This document shows positions 33,594-44,019 of a stretch of DNA of 64,000 nucleotides, one piece after another. The translations under genes were made by a program, and so were the position numbers. The first letter of the stretch is position 1; every line of letters starts with the position of its first letter. Origin of the DNA: Panacagrimonas perspica (GTDB lineage Bacteria; Pseudomonadota; Gammaproteobacteria; Nevskiales; Nevskiaceae); NCBI RefSeq assembly GCF_004364935.1, contig NZ_SOBT01000010.1, forward strand, positions 496,001 through 560,000, given 5' to 3'. The notes below the pieces were generated by a model that saw nothing but the letters and a program-made list of their open reading frames with translations, was not told the DNA's origin and did not search any database.

Positions 33594-34664
33594 ATGGGTT
33601 TCCTCAAGTCCCTGTTCGGTGCGAAGGAAGCAAAATTCGTCGAGGTCGCCCCGTTCGGAGCGCGCTACGAAGTTCCCAGCGGCGAAACGATGCTGGAGGC
33701 GGCGCTCAAGAACGGCGTGCCGTTCCCGCACAACTGCACGGTGGGCACCTGCGGCTCCTGCAAGTGCAAGCTCAAGACCGGTCGCGTCAGTGCGCTGACC
33801 GACTTTGGCTACACGCTCTCGCAGCAGGAGATCGCGGCGGGCTTCATCCTCGCCTGCCAGGCCATCCCGAAAGATCCGCTCACGCAGGTCGAGGTCGAGA
33901 GCGCCGCGTCCGATGCGCCCAAACCGGAGCAGTACACCGGCAAGATCGTGGCGACCGAGGACCTCACGCACGACATCAAGAAGATCACGCTGGAGCTGGA
34001 TCGCCCGGTGAACTTCGTCGCCGGCCAGTACGCCAACCTGAAGTACCCCAACATCCGCCGCGCGCGCAATTACTCGTTCGCCGATGCGCCGGATCGCGAC
34101 GGTCGCCAGCAGGTCAGCTTCTACATCCGCAAGGTGCCCAAGGGCGCGTTCACGGAAGACCTGTTCGCCGGCCGGCTCACCGATGTGCCGTTCGACATCG
34201 AGGCCCCGCACGGCGCGTTCCATCTTCATCCCGGTTCCACGCCGATGATCTGCATCGCCGGCGGCTCGGGCCTTGCGCCGCTGATGAGCGTGCTGGAGAA
34301 AGCGCGCAAGGATCGCGTGAAGCGTCCCTGCGCCTTCCTGTTCGGCGCGCGCACCGAAGCCGACTTGTACTGCCTCGAGCAGATCAGGCAGATCGAGCAG
34401 GGCTGGGCGGACAAGTTCGTGTTCATGCCGGTGCTCTCGCACGAGCCGGCCGACAGCGCCTGGAAGGGCGCGCGCGGCCTCGTCACGCAGTTCATCACCG
34501 ACGCGATGCCGGGCATCAACTGGGCCGAGGCGGAAGGCTACATGTGCGGCCCGCCGGGAATGATCGACGCCGGCATCGCGTCGATGACCGAAGTCGGCAT
34601 GACGCTCGAGTCGATCTTCTACGACAAGTTCACCGACGAAAGCCACATCGCGAAGATGCCGTAG
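33594..34664 (+). CDS. Ferredoxin-NAD(P) reductase, XylA-like electron-transfer component
   Basis: A 356-aa electron donor for an oxygenase. Residues 1-95 are a plant-type [2Fe-2S] ferredoxin (Cys48, Cys53, Cys56, Cys88). Then an FAD domain (RNYSFA) and an NAD domain (GGSGLAPL, CGPPGM). This ferredoxin-first order is that of XylA, which feeds XylM. AAGGGAGAGTCGAC precedes the ATG at 33594. It is the only free-standing reductase of this type in the window and so probably serves both membrane hydroxylases. Expression appears controlled by the shared operator. Confidence 0.92.
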   Translation: MGFLKSLFGAKEAKFVEVAPFGARYEVPSGETMLEAALKNGVPFPHNCTVGTCGSCKCKLKTGRVSALTDFGYTLSQQEIAAGFILACQAIPKDPLTQVEVESAASDAPKPEQYTGKIVATEDLTHDIKKITLELDRPVNFVAGQYANLKYPNIRRARNYSFADAPDRDGRQQVSFYIRKVPKGAFTEDLFAGRLTDVPFDIEAPHGAFHLHPGSTPMICIAGGSGLAPLMSVLEKARKDRVKRPCAFLFGARTEADLYCLEQIRQIEQGWADKFVFMPVLSHEPADSAWKGARGLVTQFITDAMPGINWAEAEGYMCGPPGMIDAGIASMTEVGMTLESIFYDKFTDESHIAKMP

Positions 34665-34900
34665 CGAGGAGCGGACGCGACTTCTTTCCTGTCCCTTCCT
34701 CGATGCGCCTCACGCGAAAGCCGTGGTGAGGCACTCGGGACCAGCGGGAGCAGAGGACGCGACCGCCGTGCGGCACCCCAACCTGAGTTGAGGGGGCGCG
34801 GTACCGCTTTCGTGGTACTGACGGGAATCGAAGTGATGCGCCAGCGTAGGGCTGGTGCGCGTCGATGCGTGCACAGCACGCATAGCAAGGGGAGATCCAG

Positions 34901-35248
34901 ATGACTCACATCCAGATAGCGTTCCTGTTCTTTGCCGCGATCGCAGCGGGCGGCCTGCTGATGGCGGGCATGATCCTGGCCAAGATCAAGATCCCGTCCT
35001 TCATCCCGATCGGACATGGCCTGGGAGGCCTCGCGGCGCTCGGTTTCCTGTTCTGGGTCAACCTGCAGGGCGGCGATGCGACGCCCGATCTCGCATGGTG
35101 GGCCCTGGTGGTGTTCGCCAGCGGCTTCGTCGGCGGACTGCTGTTCTTCCGCGTGCTGTTCAAGCAGAGCGCTCCGCTGTTCCTGATCGCGGGCCACGGA
35201 TCGGTGGCCGCGCTGGGGCTGTATCTGCTGTATGGCGTTGCGTTCTGA
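34901..35248 (+). CDS. Small membrane protein, unknown function
   Basis: A 115-aa protein with four hydrophobic helices (about residues 5-25, 32-52, 64-84, 91-112) and few charges. AGGGGAGATCCAG precedes the ATG. No family recognised. The 236 bp before it hold only an imperfect hairpin near 34711-34736. Probably transcribed with the secreted-protein and sigma-factor genes that follow, but 130-bp gaps make this uncertain. Confidence 0.7.
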   Translation: MTHIQIAFLFFAAIAAGGLLMAGMILAKIKIPSFIPIGHGLGGLAALGFLFWVNLQGGDATPDLAWWALVVFASGFVGGLLFFRVLFKQSAPLFLIAGHGSVAALGLYLLYGVAF

Positions 35249-35375
35249 GCGCCAGAGCTCCCGCTTTTCCGTGATCCAGGCGAACCGCGGCGTCGTATCG
35301 TAGGAACTCACCGCGCAACGCGATCCGCACGAGGATCGTCGCTGCGCGTCATGCCCAGAAAAGAGGAGATTCGCG

Positions 35376-36572
35376 ATGCGCTTCGACCTGCGATTCAAGT
35401 CCCGCCTGATCGCTCCCCTGCTCGCAGCGGCGATCGCTCTGCCGGCGTCCGCGGGGCCCGTGCCCCCCGCGGCGGACGCTCCGGCTCCGAAGAAGACGGC
35501 TCCCGCGAAACCCGCGCCCGCAAAACCCTCGGCCCCGCCTTCTGCTGCGCCCAAAGCCGCTGCACCCGCCAAGCCGGCCGCCGCGGCAGCGGCCGCCAAG
35601 CCCGCGGAGCCCACCGGCCCCATCCGGGTGCCTCCGAGCGTGCGCGAGCTGCACGTCGTGGCCACCGTCGACGCCACGCAGGAGTGGAAGAAGAACGACC
35701 CCGAACACCCGGGCGAGCAGTGGTCCAAGGGCAGCACGCAGCAACGCTACGAGATCACCACGCGCCTGCGCAGCGACGGCAAGCTGCACCTGCGCAACCT
35801 GCTGGATCCGATTCTCAACAACCGCCTCGAAGCCAAGACCATCCACCTCGCGCGCATGGCCAAGGAGCGCCTGGGCAAGCCCGGTCAGCCGGCCAAGCTT
35901 CCGGAGACGCCCGAAGAGAAGCAGGCGTTCACGCTCGCGCTGCAGCGCGCCAACATCGCGTGCGAAGGCGACCCCACCTGCTACTACAACCTGCAGATGG
36001 ACGCGGCCATCATCATGGCGGCGATGGAGTATCCGGAGGCGATGAACGAGGACAGCGACCCGGGTCAGTACGAGTACTTCGTCCCCTACGACGACTGCCC
36101 GGAGAAGACACGGGTGACGCTGAAGCTGCTCGTCGAAGGCGTGCGCTACAACAAGGACGCCAAGGCCTTCATCCCGTTTTCCGAACGTCGCTCGGCCGAC
36201 ACCGTGAATGCGTCGGACGGGCTGCTGCTGTGCCGGCATTTCCTGGCCGTCATCGACACCAAGGACAAGGACAAGCCGATGTACCAGGAGACCATCTTCG
36301 TGCCGCGGCCGGTGGGGATGACCGAATACACGGAGAACGGGCACACCAGCCGCGAGCAGCAGCCGCAGCCGATGCCGCCCCCGGCGGTGGACTGGATGAC
36401 CGAGGTCCTGCGGCACGCGAAGTCCGACGGCAAGGCCAGCGTCAGCCTGCCGCTGCCCTTGCCGCTCAACGGCAATGCGACGTGGCTCGGCCTGTGGACA
36501 GGCACCGCCAACGTGACGATGGAGTGGACGTTCCGCGAAGTGCCCGCGTCCACGGCGCCCGCCAAGCCGTAA
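35376..36572 (+). CDS. Secreted protein with Ala/Pro/Lys-rich linker, unknown function
   Basis: A 398-aa exported protein. Sec signal at residues 1-26 (core LIAPLLAAAIALPASAG), then an 60-residue low-complexity stretch rich in Ala, Pro and Lys (about 27-90) that could span the periplasm or cell wall, then a domain of about 300 residues starting at IRVPPSVRELHVVATVDATQ. Two cysteines near CEGDPTC may pair. AGAGGAGATTCGCG precedes the ATG. No family recognised. It is followed at 33 bp by a lipoprotein and then a sigma/anti-sigma pair, suggesting an envelope function. Confidence 0.75.
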   Translation: MRFDLRFKSRLIAPLLAAAIALPASAGPVPPAADAPAPKKTAPAKPAPAKPSAPPSAAPKAAAPAKPAAAAAAAKPAEPTGPIRVPPSVRELHVVATVDATQEWKKNDPEHPGEQWSKGSTQQRYEITTRLRSDGKLHLRNLLDPILNNRLEAKTIHLARMAKERLGKPGQPAKLPETPEEKQAFTLALQRANIACEGDPTCYYNLQMDAAIIMAAMEYPEAMNEDSDPGQYEYFVPYDDCPEKTRVTLKLLVEGVRYNKDAKAFIPFSERRSADTVNASDGLLLCRHFLAVIDTKDKDKPMYQETIFVPRPVGMTEYTENGHTSREQQPQPMPPPAVDWMTEVLRHAKSDGKASVSLPLPLPLNGNATWLGLWTGTANVTMEWTFREVPASTAPAKP

Positions 36573-36604
36573 CGGTAGGGTTCCATACGACCAACGGAGT
36601 TCGC

Positions 36605-38071
36605 ATGACCCGCCGTGTCCATGCACTGCTGTGGCTTCTTCTCCTGGGCATGGCCGGCTGCGGCCCCATCCTTCCGCCGCCGTCGGTCTACGTCGGCTGG
36701 TACAAGGGCTTCGACACCTGTCGCGATGAGTACGCGGCGATGGATGCCCGGGTTGCGTCCGCCGGTGTCGGCGACGCCGCGTACTACCGGGTGCCGGGCT
36801 ATCCCTATCTGCGCATCGATCGTTTGCTGGCCTCGTATGCCAAAGAGATCGAGGGGCCGGAGCAGACCGCCGGATGGATACGTCGCATGCGCGAACTGGA
36901 TCAGGAATCGCGCGAGTTCGAGTACCTGAACCTCGGCATGACGTTCAACCAGATCGGGCAGCAGCGCGACCGCTTCCTCAACTGCAGCCGCACGCTCGCC
37001 ACCTTCGAGCTCGACGACCCGGGCAATCTCGAGAAGCTGAAGTCGACGGCGCAACCCGACGACGCCTACTCCGGCGTGGCCCGCGCCGTGGGCCTGTACC
37101 CGCTGGCCGTTCCGCTGCTGCGCTCCCGGATCCAGGCGGAGCAGGAAGCCGTGCGCAAGGATTTCGATCGGCCGTTGCCGGAACTCGATTCGGGTGGCGT
37201 GTTGACGCTGTGGAGCGTCAAGCCGCCGGAAGAGCCGGATTACGAGGAAGTGAATTTCCGCCGCGCGCTGCCCGACGAGTTCGGGTTGCCCGGCCTCACC
37301 GAAACGCAGTGGCTCACGCTGACCCAGCGCTACGCGCCGTCCTTGTGGATCGAGACCGCCAGCGATGCCGACCGGCCCGGCCTGCCGCGGCTGACGGGGA
37401 GCGGCGTCGACGTCGACAGCACGCAGGCCCTGGTGAACTACTCGATCAGCTTCTCGCGCTTCGGCAAGGATCCGGTGATGCAGATCACCTATTTCTTCTG
37501 GTTTCGCGGCAACGGTGCGCCGTCGTCACCTGCCATCGACGGGCTGCTGTGGCGTGTGACGCTGGACATGGACGCCAAGCCGCTGGCTTACGAGAGCCTG
37601 CATGCGTCAGGGCATTCGCACTACTGGTTCCCGGTTCAGCCGCTGACACGGCGCGAAAACGCGGGCTACTGGCAGCAGGCCGGTTTCCTTCCGCAGGGCC
37701 AGGTGGCGGAACAGGATCGCGCAGTGCGTCTGAAGGCCGGCAACCACGCGGTGCGTCGCGTGGTGCCGCTCGCGTCTGCGCGCGCCGAGCGCACGGCCAC
37801 GTACGAGCTGCGCCGCTACGAGGAGCTGTACACGCTGCCGCTTCCTTCCGGCGGCTCGCACAGCCTGTTCAGCCCGGACGGTCTCGTGCCCGGTTCCGAC
37901 GGACCGGACCCCTCGTGGATGTGGTCGAGCGGCGTCCGTCATCCGGGCGCTCTCAAGCAGTACGGGCATCACACGCCGGCCTATGTCGGGCGCGAACACT
38001 TCGACGCGCCGTTCCTGCTCGAGTCGGTCTTCATTCCTCCCGCGATCCCGTCGGCCGCCCCGCCGGGCTGA
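36605..38071 (+). CDS. Predicted lipoprotein, unknown function
   Basis: A 488-aa protein with a lipobox: basic MTRRVH, hydrophobic core, then LLGMAGC with the lipidated Cys at about residue 19. Position +2 is Gly, so sorting to the outer membrane is expected. The remaining domain has many Trp/Tyr and shows no family I know. It sits between the linker protein and the ECF sigma gene, with 12 bp to the latter, so it is likely co-expressed. Confidence 0.75.
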   Translation: MTRRVHALLWLLLLGMAGCGPILPPPSVYVGWYKGFDTCRDEYAAMDARVASAGVGDAAYYRVPGYPYLRIDRLLASYAKEIEGPEQTAGWIRRMRELDQESREFEYLNLGMTFNQIGQQRDRFLNCSRTLATFELDDPGNLEKLKSTAQPDDAYSGVARAVGLYPLAVPLLRSRIQAEQEAVRKDFDRPLPELDSGGVLTLWSVKPPEEPDYEEVNFRRALPDEFGLPGLTETQWLTLTQRYAPSLWIETASDADRPGLPRLTGSGVDVDSTQALVNYSISFSRFGKDPVMQITYFFWFRGNGAPSSPAIDGLLWRVTLDMDAKPLAYESLHASGHSHYWFPVQPLTRRENAGYWQQAGFLPQGQVAEQDRAVRLKAGNHAVRRVVPLASARAERTATYELRRYEELYTLPLPSGGSHSLFSPDGLVPGSDGPDPSWMWSSGVRHPGALKQYGHHTPAYVGREHFDAPFLLESVFIPPAIPSAAPPG

Positions 38072-38083
38072 TCGGAGCCGGGC

Positions 38084-38656
38084 GTGATCCAGACCACAGC
38101 CGAAGAGCGGGAGCATCTGGGGGTCCTGCTGTCCCGCGTGGCGGGCGGCGACCCGCGCGCGCTGGCCGAGCTGTACGACCTGACCAGCCCGATCCTGTAC
38201 GGGCTGCTGATGCGCATGCTGCGGCGCCCGGAATGGGCGCAGGAAGCCTTGCAGGACAGCTACCTGCGCGTCTGGCAGCGGGCCGAGGCCTATGACGCGA
38301 GCAAGGGCGAGCCGATCGGATGGCTGATCGGCGTGGCGCGCTACCGGGCCCTCGACCTGCTGCGCAGCCGCCGCGACGGTGACATCGAAGTCTCCGATAC
38401 GGAATCACCCGAGGCGATCGACATCGACGGGCAGGAAGCCAGTCCCGAAGACCGTGCGGTGGAGAGCGAGGGGCTGGAGCGCCTGATGCGTTGCATGCGC
38501 GGCCTGACACAGGTGCAACGGAAAAGCGTCCTTCTCGCGTACTACGAAGGGTATTCCCACACCGAACTGTCACAGGCCATGCACGCCCCGCTGGGGACGG
38601 TGAAAGCCTGGATCCGCCGGGGACTCGCGCGTCTGCGCGAATGCCTGGAGCGTTAG
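38084..38656 (+). CDS. ECF sigma factor
   Basis: A 190-aa sigma-70 family ECF factor. Region 2 (ALAELYDLTSPILYGLLMRMLRRPEWAQEALQDSYLRVWQRA and PIGWLIGVARYRALDLLR) and region 4 (LTQVQRKSVLLAYYEGYSHTELSQAMHAPLGTVKAWIRRGLARLRECL) are clear, without region 3. GTG start at 38084. It resembles the SigK/RskA-linked ECF group. It is followed at 44 bp by its probable anti-sigma factor. Likely reports on an envelope condition and may drive the secreted-protein genes upstream. Confidence 0.92.
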   Translation: MIQTTAEEREHLGVLLSRVAGGDPRALAELYDLTSPILYGLLMRMLRRPEWAQEALQDSYLRVWQRAEAYDASKGEPIGWLIGVARYRALDLLRSRRDGDIEVSDTESPEAIDIDGQEASPEDRAVESEGLERLMRCMRGLTQVQRKSVLLAYYEGYSHTELSQAMHAPLGTVKAWIRRGLARLRECLER

Positions 38657-38700
38657 CAGCGCGGTGCAGAGGCGGTACGGCGGCACAGGAGGAGCGGCAC

Positions 38701-39507
38701 ATGCGTTACGACAATGCGGAACTGCTGCGGCAACTGGCGGCCGAGTACGTGCTCGGCACCTTGCACGGCGCTGCGCGCCGGCGCTTCGAGAAACTGCTGG
38801 AGACCGACGAGGAAGCGCGCTTCCAGCGCGATTTCTGGGAGCAGCGCCTCAGCGAGTTCGGCCAGGTGCTGTCGCCGGTGGCGCCGCCGCTGGACGTACG
38901 CGCCGAGTTGTTGCGCCGCATCGCGCCGACCGTCGCGAGCGTGCCGGAGCCCCTGCGGCTGCCGGCGGTACGACGCCGTCGCGCACGCAGCGTGTGGGCC
39001 TACGCGGCAGGTTTCGCCACCGCGGCGAGCCTCGCGTTGGCATTCCTGCTGGGTCAGCACTATTCCGACGCGGACGTCTCAAGGCCGCAGATGGGACGTA
39101 GCCCCGTCGCGACGACGACGGCCGCCGGCCCGAGCGAGCCGGGCGACGCCTGGCCGATCTACGCGGCCGAAGTCCGCATCCCGGGTTCGGCGAAGGGCTG
39201 GCTGCTGAGCCTGACGCCCGACCACGAACACCTGATCGCGGTGGCCTCGGACGACTTCTTCCAGAGCGGGCGCCAGCAACTCCAGCTCTGGTGCCTGGTG
39301 CCGGACACCGACCCGGTCGCGATCGGCGTGCTGCCCAGCGAGAAGGATGCGAGCGTCACGTTCCAGATTCCCGCCGAGGTTCGCGGCCGCGACCAGGTCA
39401 CGTTCGCGATCACGCTCGAGCCGATCGAACGTGCTGCCGCGCGCGCGTCGCGCCGGCCCGTGGGCCCGGTCCTCAACCAGACGCGAAACCTCGTCGACGC
39501 CATCTAG
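38701..39507 (+). CDS. Anti-sigma factor, RskA-like
   Basis: A 268-aa single-span inner-membrane protein. The N-terminal cytoplasmic part (LLRQLAAEYVLGTLHGAARRRFEKLLETDEEARF...FWEQRLSEF) is the anti-sigma domain typical of RskA-like proteins without the zinc HxxxCxxC motif. One TM helix lies at about residues 99-120 (VWAYAAGFATAASLALAFLLG), and the periplasmic RskA domain follows (GWLLSLTPDHEHL, WCLVPDTDPVAIGVLP). ACAGGAGGAGCGGCAC precedes the ATG at 38701. Partner of the ECF sigma immediately upstream. Confidence 0.9.
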   Translation: MRYDNAELLRQLAAEYVLGTLHGAARRRFEKLLETDEEARFQRDFWEQRLSEFGQVLSPVAPPLDVRAELLRRIAPTVASVPEPLRLPAVRRRRARSVWAYAAGFATAASLALAFLLGQHYSDADVSRPQMGRSPVATTTAAGPSEPGDAWPIYAAEVRIPGSAKGWLLSLTPDHEHLIAVASDDFFQSGRQQLQLWCLVPDTDPVAIGVLPSEKDASVTFQIPAEVRGRDQVTFAITLEPIERAAARASRRPVGPVLNQTRNLVDAI

Positions 39508-39515
39508 CTCGCCCC

Positions 39516-39586
39516 CGTAGCCCGGACGAAGTCCGGGGCTGTTCTCAGGGATGAGGAAGAAGCCCCCGGACTTCGTCCGGGCTACG
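39516..39586. repeat. REP-like palindrome 6
   Basis: Between the convergent anti-sigma gene and the isomerase homologue; arms CGTAGCCCGGACGAAGTCCG and its inverse. It ends two bases before the stop codon of the minus-strand gene. Confidence 0.9.
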
Positions 39587-39587
39587 A

Positions 39588-40070
39588 CTAAGTTCGCGCC
39601 GACGCGAATGCCTGACGCATCAGCATGAAGATCGCGATGATCGAGATCACCGCGAACACCAGCGCAGGCACCAGGCCGATGATCGAGGCGAAGTTCGATT
39701 CGCCGTACTTGTTGTCGGCCACGCTCAGCGCGCGATTGGGCGCGAACAGCGCCGCCCAGTAGAACAGCGTGTTGGCCCAGCCGGTGCCGACCAGCATCCA
39801 GTACATGCGCCCGGCGGCGGCCTCGGCGAATCCGAGAGGCCCCAGCAGGATCGCGACGACGAAGATCAGCATGCCGTTGAGCATGCCGCCGATGTGCGTG
39901 CGAACCCAGGCGCCGGTGTCGCCCGGAATGCCGAATTCGATGATGCGGCCGGGAATCAGCTCGATACCGCCGAGCAGCGAAATCAGCAGGCCGATGCCCG
40001 CGATCATTCCGACCAGCATCACGGCCGCGCCCTGGCCGACCATGCGCTTCTGAAGCGACGTGAAAGTCAT
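39588..40070 (-). CDS. Styrene-oxide-isomerase (StyC) homologue
   Basis: A 160-aa, four-helix membrane protein that resembles styrene oxide isomerase along its length: GGIELIPGRIIEFGIPG, GAWVRTHIGGMLNGM, LGFAE, GWANTLFYWAALFAPNRAL. StyC converts an epoxide to an aldehyde and is haem-dependent. His59 in VRTH, Asn65 and Tyr104 correspond to conserved polar residues; the Asp before GWAN in StyC is Thr here, which could alter activity. GGGGAGAACACACG precedes the ATG. No styrene monooxygenase pair is adjacent, so the substrate may be another epoxide made by the P450, the fusion flavoprotein or a hydroxylase. Assignment is from memory of the StyC sequence. Confidence 0.75.
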   Translation of the reverse strand: MTFTSLQKRMVGQGAAVMLVGMIAGIGLLISLLGGIELIPGRIIEFGIPGDTGAWVRTHIGGMLNGMLIFVVAILLGPLGFAEAAAGRMYWMLVGTGWANTLFYWAALFAPNRALSVADNKYGESNFASIIGLVPALVFAVISIIAIFMLMRQAFASART

Positions 40071-40136
40071 CGTGTGTTCTCCCCTGTTTATTCGTAGTGC
40101 TGGACGTTACAGAACGTCGTTTACGGAACGTCATTT

Positions 40137-40320
40137 ACCGCAAAGGCGCAAAGGGAAAAGAAAGGACGCAGAGAAAAGCAAAGATCGATGGGGCGACGTG
40201 CGCTAGTCAGATGTGCACACCCATCTTCAGGAAGAGAGAGCTCGCGTGCAGTCGGAGCAAGCGCTTCCATGATTGTTGATTTCCTTTGCGTCCTTTCTTT
40301 TCCCTTTGCGCCTTTGCGGT
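40137..40320. repeat. Perfect 34-bp inverted repeat around a 116-bp centre
   Basis: Left arm 40137-40170, right arm 40287-40320, exact reverse complements, beginning ACCGCAAAGGCGCAAAGGG. The arms could form a very stable cruciform or hairpin. The 116-bp centre has no gene. A 19-bp single arm recurs at 63390-63408. It fills the gap between the StyC homologue and the CoA ligase. Confidence 0.92.
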
Positions 40321-40347
40321 GAAATCCTCTCTATCCCAAGCAACGCC

Positions 40348-41904
<1,557 letters not shown>

Positions 41905-41943
41905 GTCGCGTTCCCCCTCGTATCTTTCGGATCTGAGGCCGCC

Positions 41944-42732
41944 TCAGCGACCCTGGAATTTTGCTTTGCGCTTCTCGACGAAAGCCGTGATGCCTTCGCG
42001 TGCGTCCGCGCTGCCGGCGACGATCGCCAAGGCCTGCGCCTCGTCCTCGAGCTGCGCCTCGAACGGCTGGCGGAACGCCTGGTTCACAAGTTTGCGCACC
42101 GCGCCGAACGCACGAGTGGGGCCCGACGCGAGCTGGCGCACGACCTTCTCGGTTTCCTCGGCCAGCGATGCGTCGTCGACGAGCTGGTCGATCAGGCCGA
42201 TGCCAGCCGCGGCCTGCGCATCCAGCATCTCGTTGAACAGGAAGAAGCGCCGCGTGCGCGCAATGCCCAGGCGCGCGGCAAGCACGAATGAGGCACCCGC
42301 GTCGCAGGTGTAGCCGATCTGCGGATAGGCCGCTCCGAAGCGCGCACTCTTGCCCGCCAGCACCATGTCGCAGCCCGCGATCAAGGCGACGCCGCCGCCC
42401 ATGCAGGTGGCGTGCACCGACGCGATCAGCGGCGCGTTCAGACGCTGCAGACGCGCGATGCCCATGTGCAGACCCGCGGTCCAGGTGCGGATGTTGTCCG
42501 GCAGGTTGTCGAGATCGTCGGCGAACATGCGGATGTCGCCACCCACGCTGAAGAACTTGCCGCGCCCGGTGATGAGCACCGCGCGCAGATCGTTGCGACC
42601 GGACAGCGCGTTCGCGACTTGCGCGAGCTCTTCGCAGAACGCCGCGTTGAACGGATTGCCCAGTTCCGGCTGGTTGAGCGTCAGGCGAGCCACGCCCTCG
42701 GTGACGCTCAGGTCGATGCTTTTGTAGATCAC
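41944..42732 (-). CDS. Enoyl-CoA hydratase/isomerase family protein
   Basis: A 262-aa crotonase-fold protein. The oxyanion-hole region is GKFFSVGGDIRMF and CMGGGVALIAGCD. The two catalytic Glu of hydratases are not in place: the first region is FGAAYPQIGYT (Gln) and the second is CDAGAS, with Asp as in PaaG-type isomerases. So a double-bond isomerase is more likely than a hydratase. GTG start at 42732. Paralogue of the gene at 57761. Confidence 0.88.
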   Translation of the reverse strand: MIYKSIDLSVTEGVARLTLNQPELGNPFNAAFCEELAQVANALSGRNDLRAVLITGRGKFFSVGGDIRMFADDLDNLPDNIRTWTAGLHMGIARLQRLNAPLIASVHATCMGGGVALIAGCDMVLAGKSARFGAAYPQIGYTCDAGASFVLAARLGIARTRRFFLFNEMLDAQAAAGIGLIDQLVDDASLAEETEKVVRQLASGPTRAFGAVRKLVNQAFRQPFEAQLEDEAQALAIVAGSADAREGITAFVEKRKAKFQGR

Positions 42733-42751
42733 GGAAGTTCTCGCAGGAATG

Positions 42752-42786
42752 AAAACGCCACTGACCTCGTCCGGAGATCAGTGGCG
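42752..42786 (-). terminator. Terminator of hydroxylase copy 2
   Basis: Stem CGCCACTGA / TCAGTGGCG (9 bp) with a 13-nt loop, followed on the minus strand by TTTT. It separates hydroxylase copy 2 from the hydratase and CoA ligase. Confidence 0.75.
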
Positions 42787-42808
42787 CGATGTGAAGCGGG
42801 TTGCCGGA

Positions 42809-43927
42809 TCAGACTCCGACGGTCGCGGCTTTGCCGACGAGCTCGGGCGATTCGTTCTGCCAGTCCGGCCATCCGGCTTTGCGGTTCTGCTCGGCGGCGA
42901 GCACGCGCTCTTCCTTGGTCGCGAATTCGAGATCCCAGCGCTTGAGCGCCGGCTTGATGATCACCTCGTGCCACAGCGGCGGAATCAGTGCAGACAGGAA
43001 GCAGACGAACACCGACGGCATCAGGATCGCTTCCTTGTGCGGCACCAGCTTGTAGTAGACCTGGTACGAATTCAGGTGATGGTCGGCGTGATTGGTGATG
43101 TCGAAGCCGCAGGTGCGCGAGAACCAGCCCAGGTGATTCCACAGGTGACGACGGCCAATCGGCGCGCCCTTGAGTCGGATCACGCCGTAATGCTGGAAGT
43201 AGTTGAACGACTCGACCCAGAAGCGCGCCACGATCTGGCCAGCCAGCGCACATAGGTTCGCTTCCCAGCCGCCGATCAGGAAGATCACGACGTGGAACAG
43301 CACCAGCGCCAACAACGCGCGATACAGGCGGTGGCTGTAATGCCAGGGGCTGAGGCCCTTCTTGCGCAGCGCGCCGGCTTCCATCTTCAGCGCGTACTTC
43401 GTGCTCTCGATCACGGCGTTCGGCGTGAAGCTGTACAGCGTCGTTCCACGCGCGGCAGTGTCGCCGTCATCGGGCGTGGCCACGTCGATGTGATGGCCGA
43501 CCACGTGCCCGATGTCACGCGTGCAGTCGAGGATGCACAGGTGTCCGTAGCGGCCGACGGTGCGCGCGATCGGATTGCGCATGTGGTAGAGCTCGTGCGC
43601 CGCCGGAACGAGAGGAATCACGCCCATCCAGCCCACGCTGAGGATGCCGCCGATCTTCTGCCAGATCGTCAGGTCGTGGACCGACAGCGACCAGGCGAAG
43701 ACGAAATACAGCGCCACCGGGCCGACGCAGCACAGCCAGATCGGAATGTTGGCCAGCGTCGCGTTGGTCATCTTCCGCACGCCGAAATCGCGCGGGACGA
43801 TCGAATCCAGGATCGCCAGGATCGGGAAGGTCGCGATGCCGACCCACATCCAGTCGCCCCCGGCGAACAGGCCTGCCGCCGAGCACGCCACGACGAGGAC
43901 AGGGGTCCAATACTTGAGGTAGTCCAT
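42809..43927 (-). CDS. Membrane di-iron hydroxylase, AlkB/XylM family (copy 2)
   Basis: A 372-aa paralogue of the hydroxylase at 28423, same length and with the same boxes: HELYH, HVVGHH, NYFQHYG, NHADHH. Differences cluster in the TM helices of the first 90 residues and around residues 160-215; the last 150 residues are nearly identical, which suggests recent duplication or gene conversion. Differences near the membrane helices may give another substrate range. The ATG at 43927 follows GACGGAGAAGCATCG. Upstream is an acyl-CoA dehydrogenase in the same direction (92-bp gap); no regulator is adjacent, unlike copy 1. Confidence 0.9.
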   Translation of the reverse strand: MDYLKYWTPVLVVACSAAGLFAGGDWMWVGIATFPILAILDSIVPRDFGVRKMTNATLANIPIWLCCVGPVALYFVFAWSLSVHDLTIWQKIGGILSVGWMGVIPLVPAAHELYHMRNPIARTVGRYGHLCILDCTRDIGHVVGHHIDVATPDDGDTAARGTTLYSFTPNAVIESTKYALKMEAGALRKKGLSPWHYSHRLYRALLALVLFHVVIFLIGGWEANLCALAGQIVARFWVESFNYFQHYGVIRLKGAPIGRRHLWNHLGWFSRTCGFDITNHADHHLNSYQVYYKLVPHKEAILMPSVFVCFLSALIPPLWHEVIIKPALKRWDLEFATKEERVLAAEQNRKAGWPDWQNESPELVGKAATVGV

Positions 43928-44019
43928 CGATGCTTCTCCGTCCCAATGCATCGTTTCGAGAATTGTTCGGAACCGCCACGATGCTGGCGGCTCCTGACCC
44001 GGTTGCTACCGGTGGTTCT

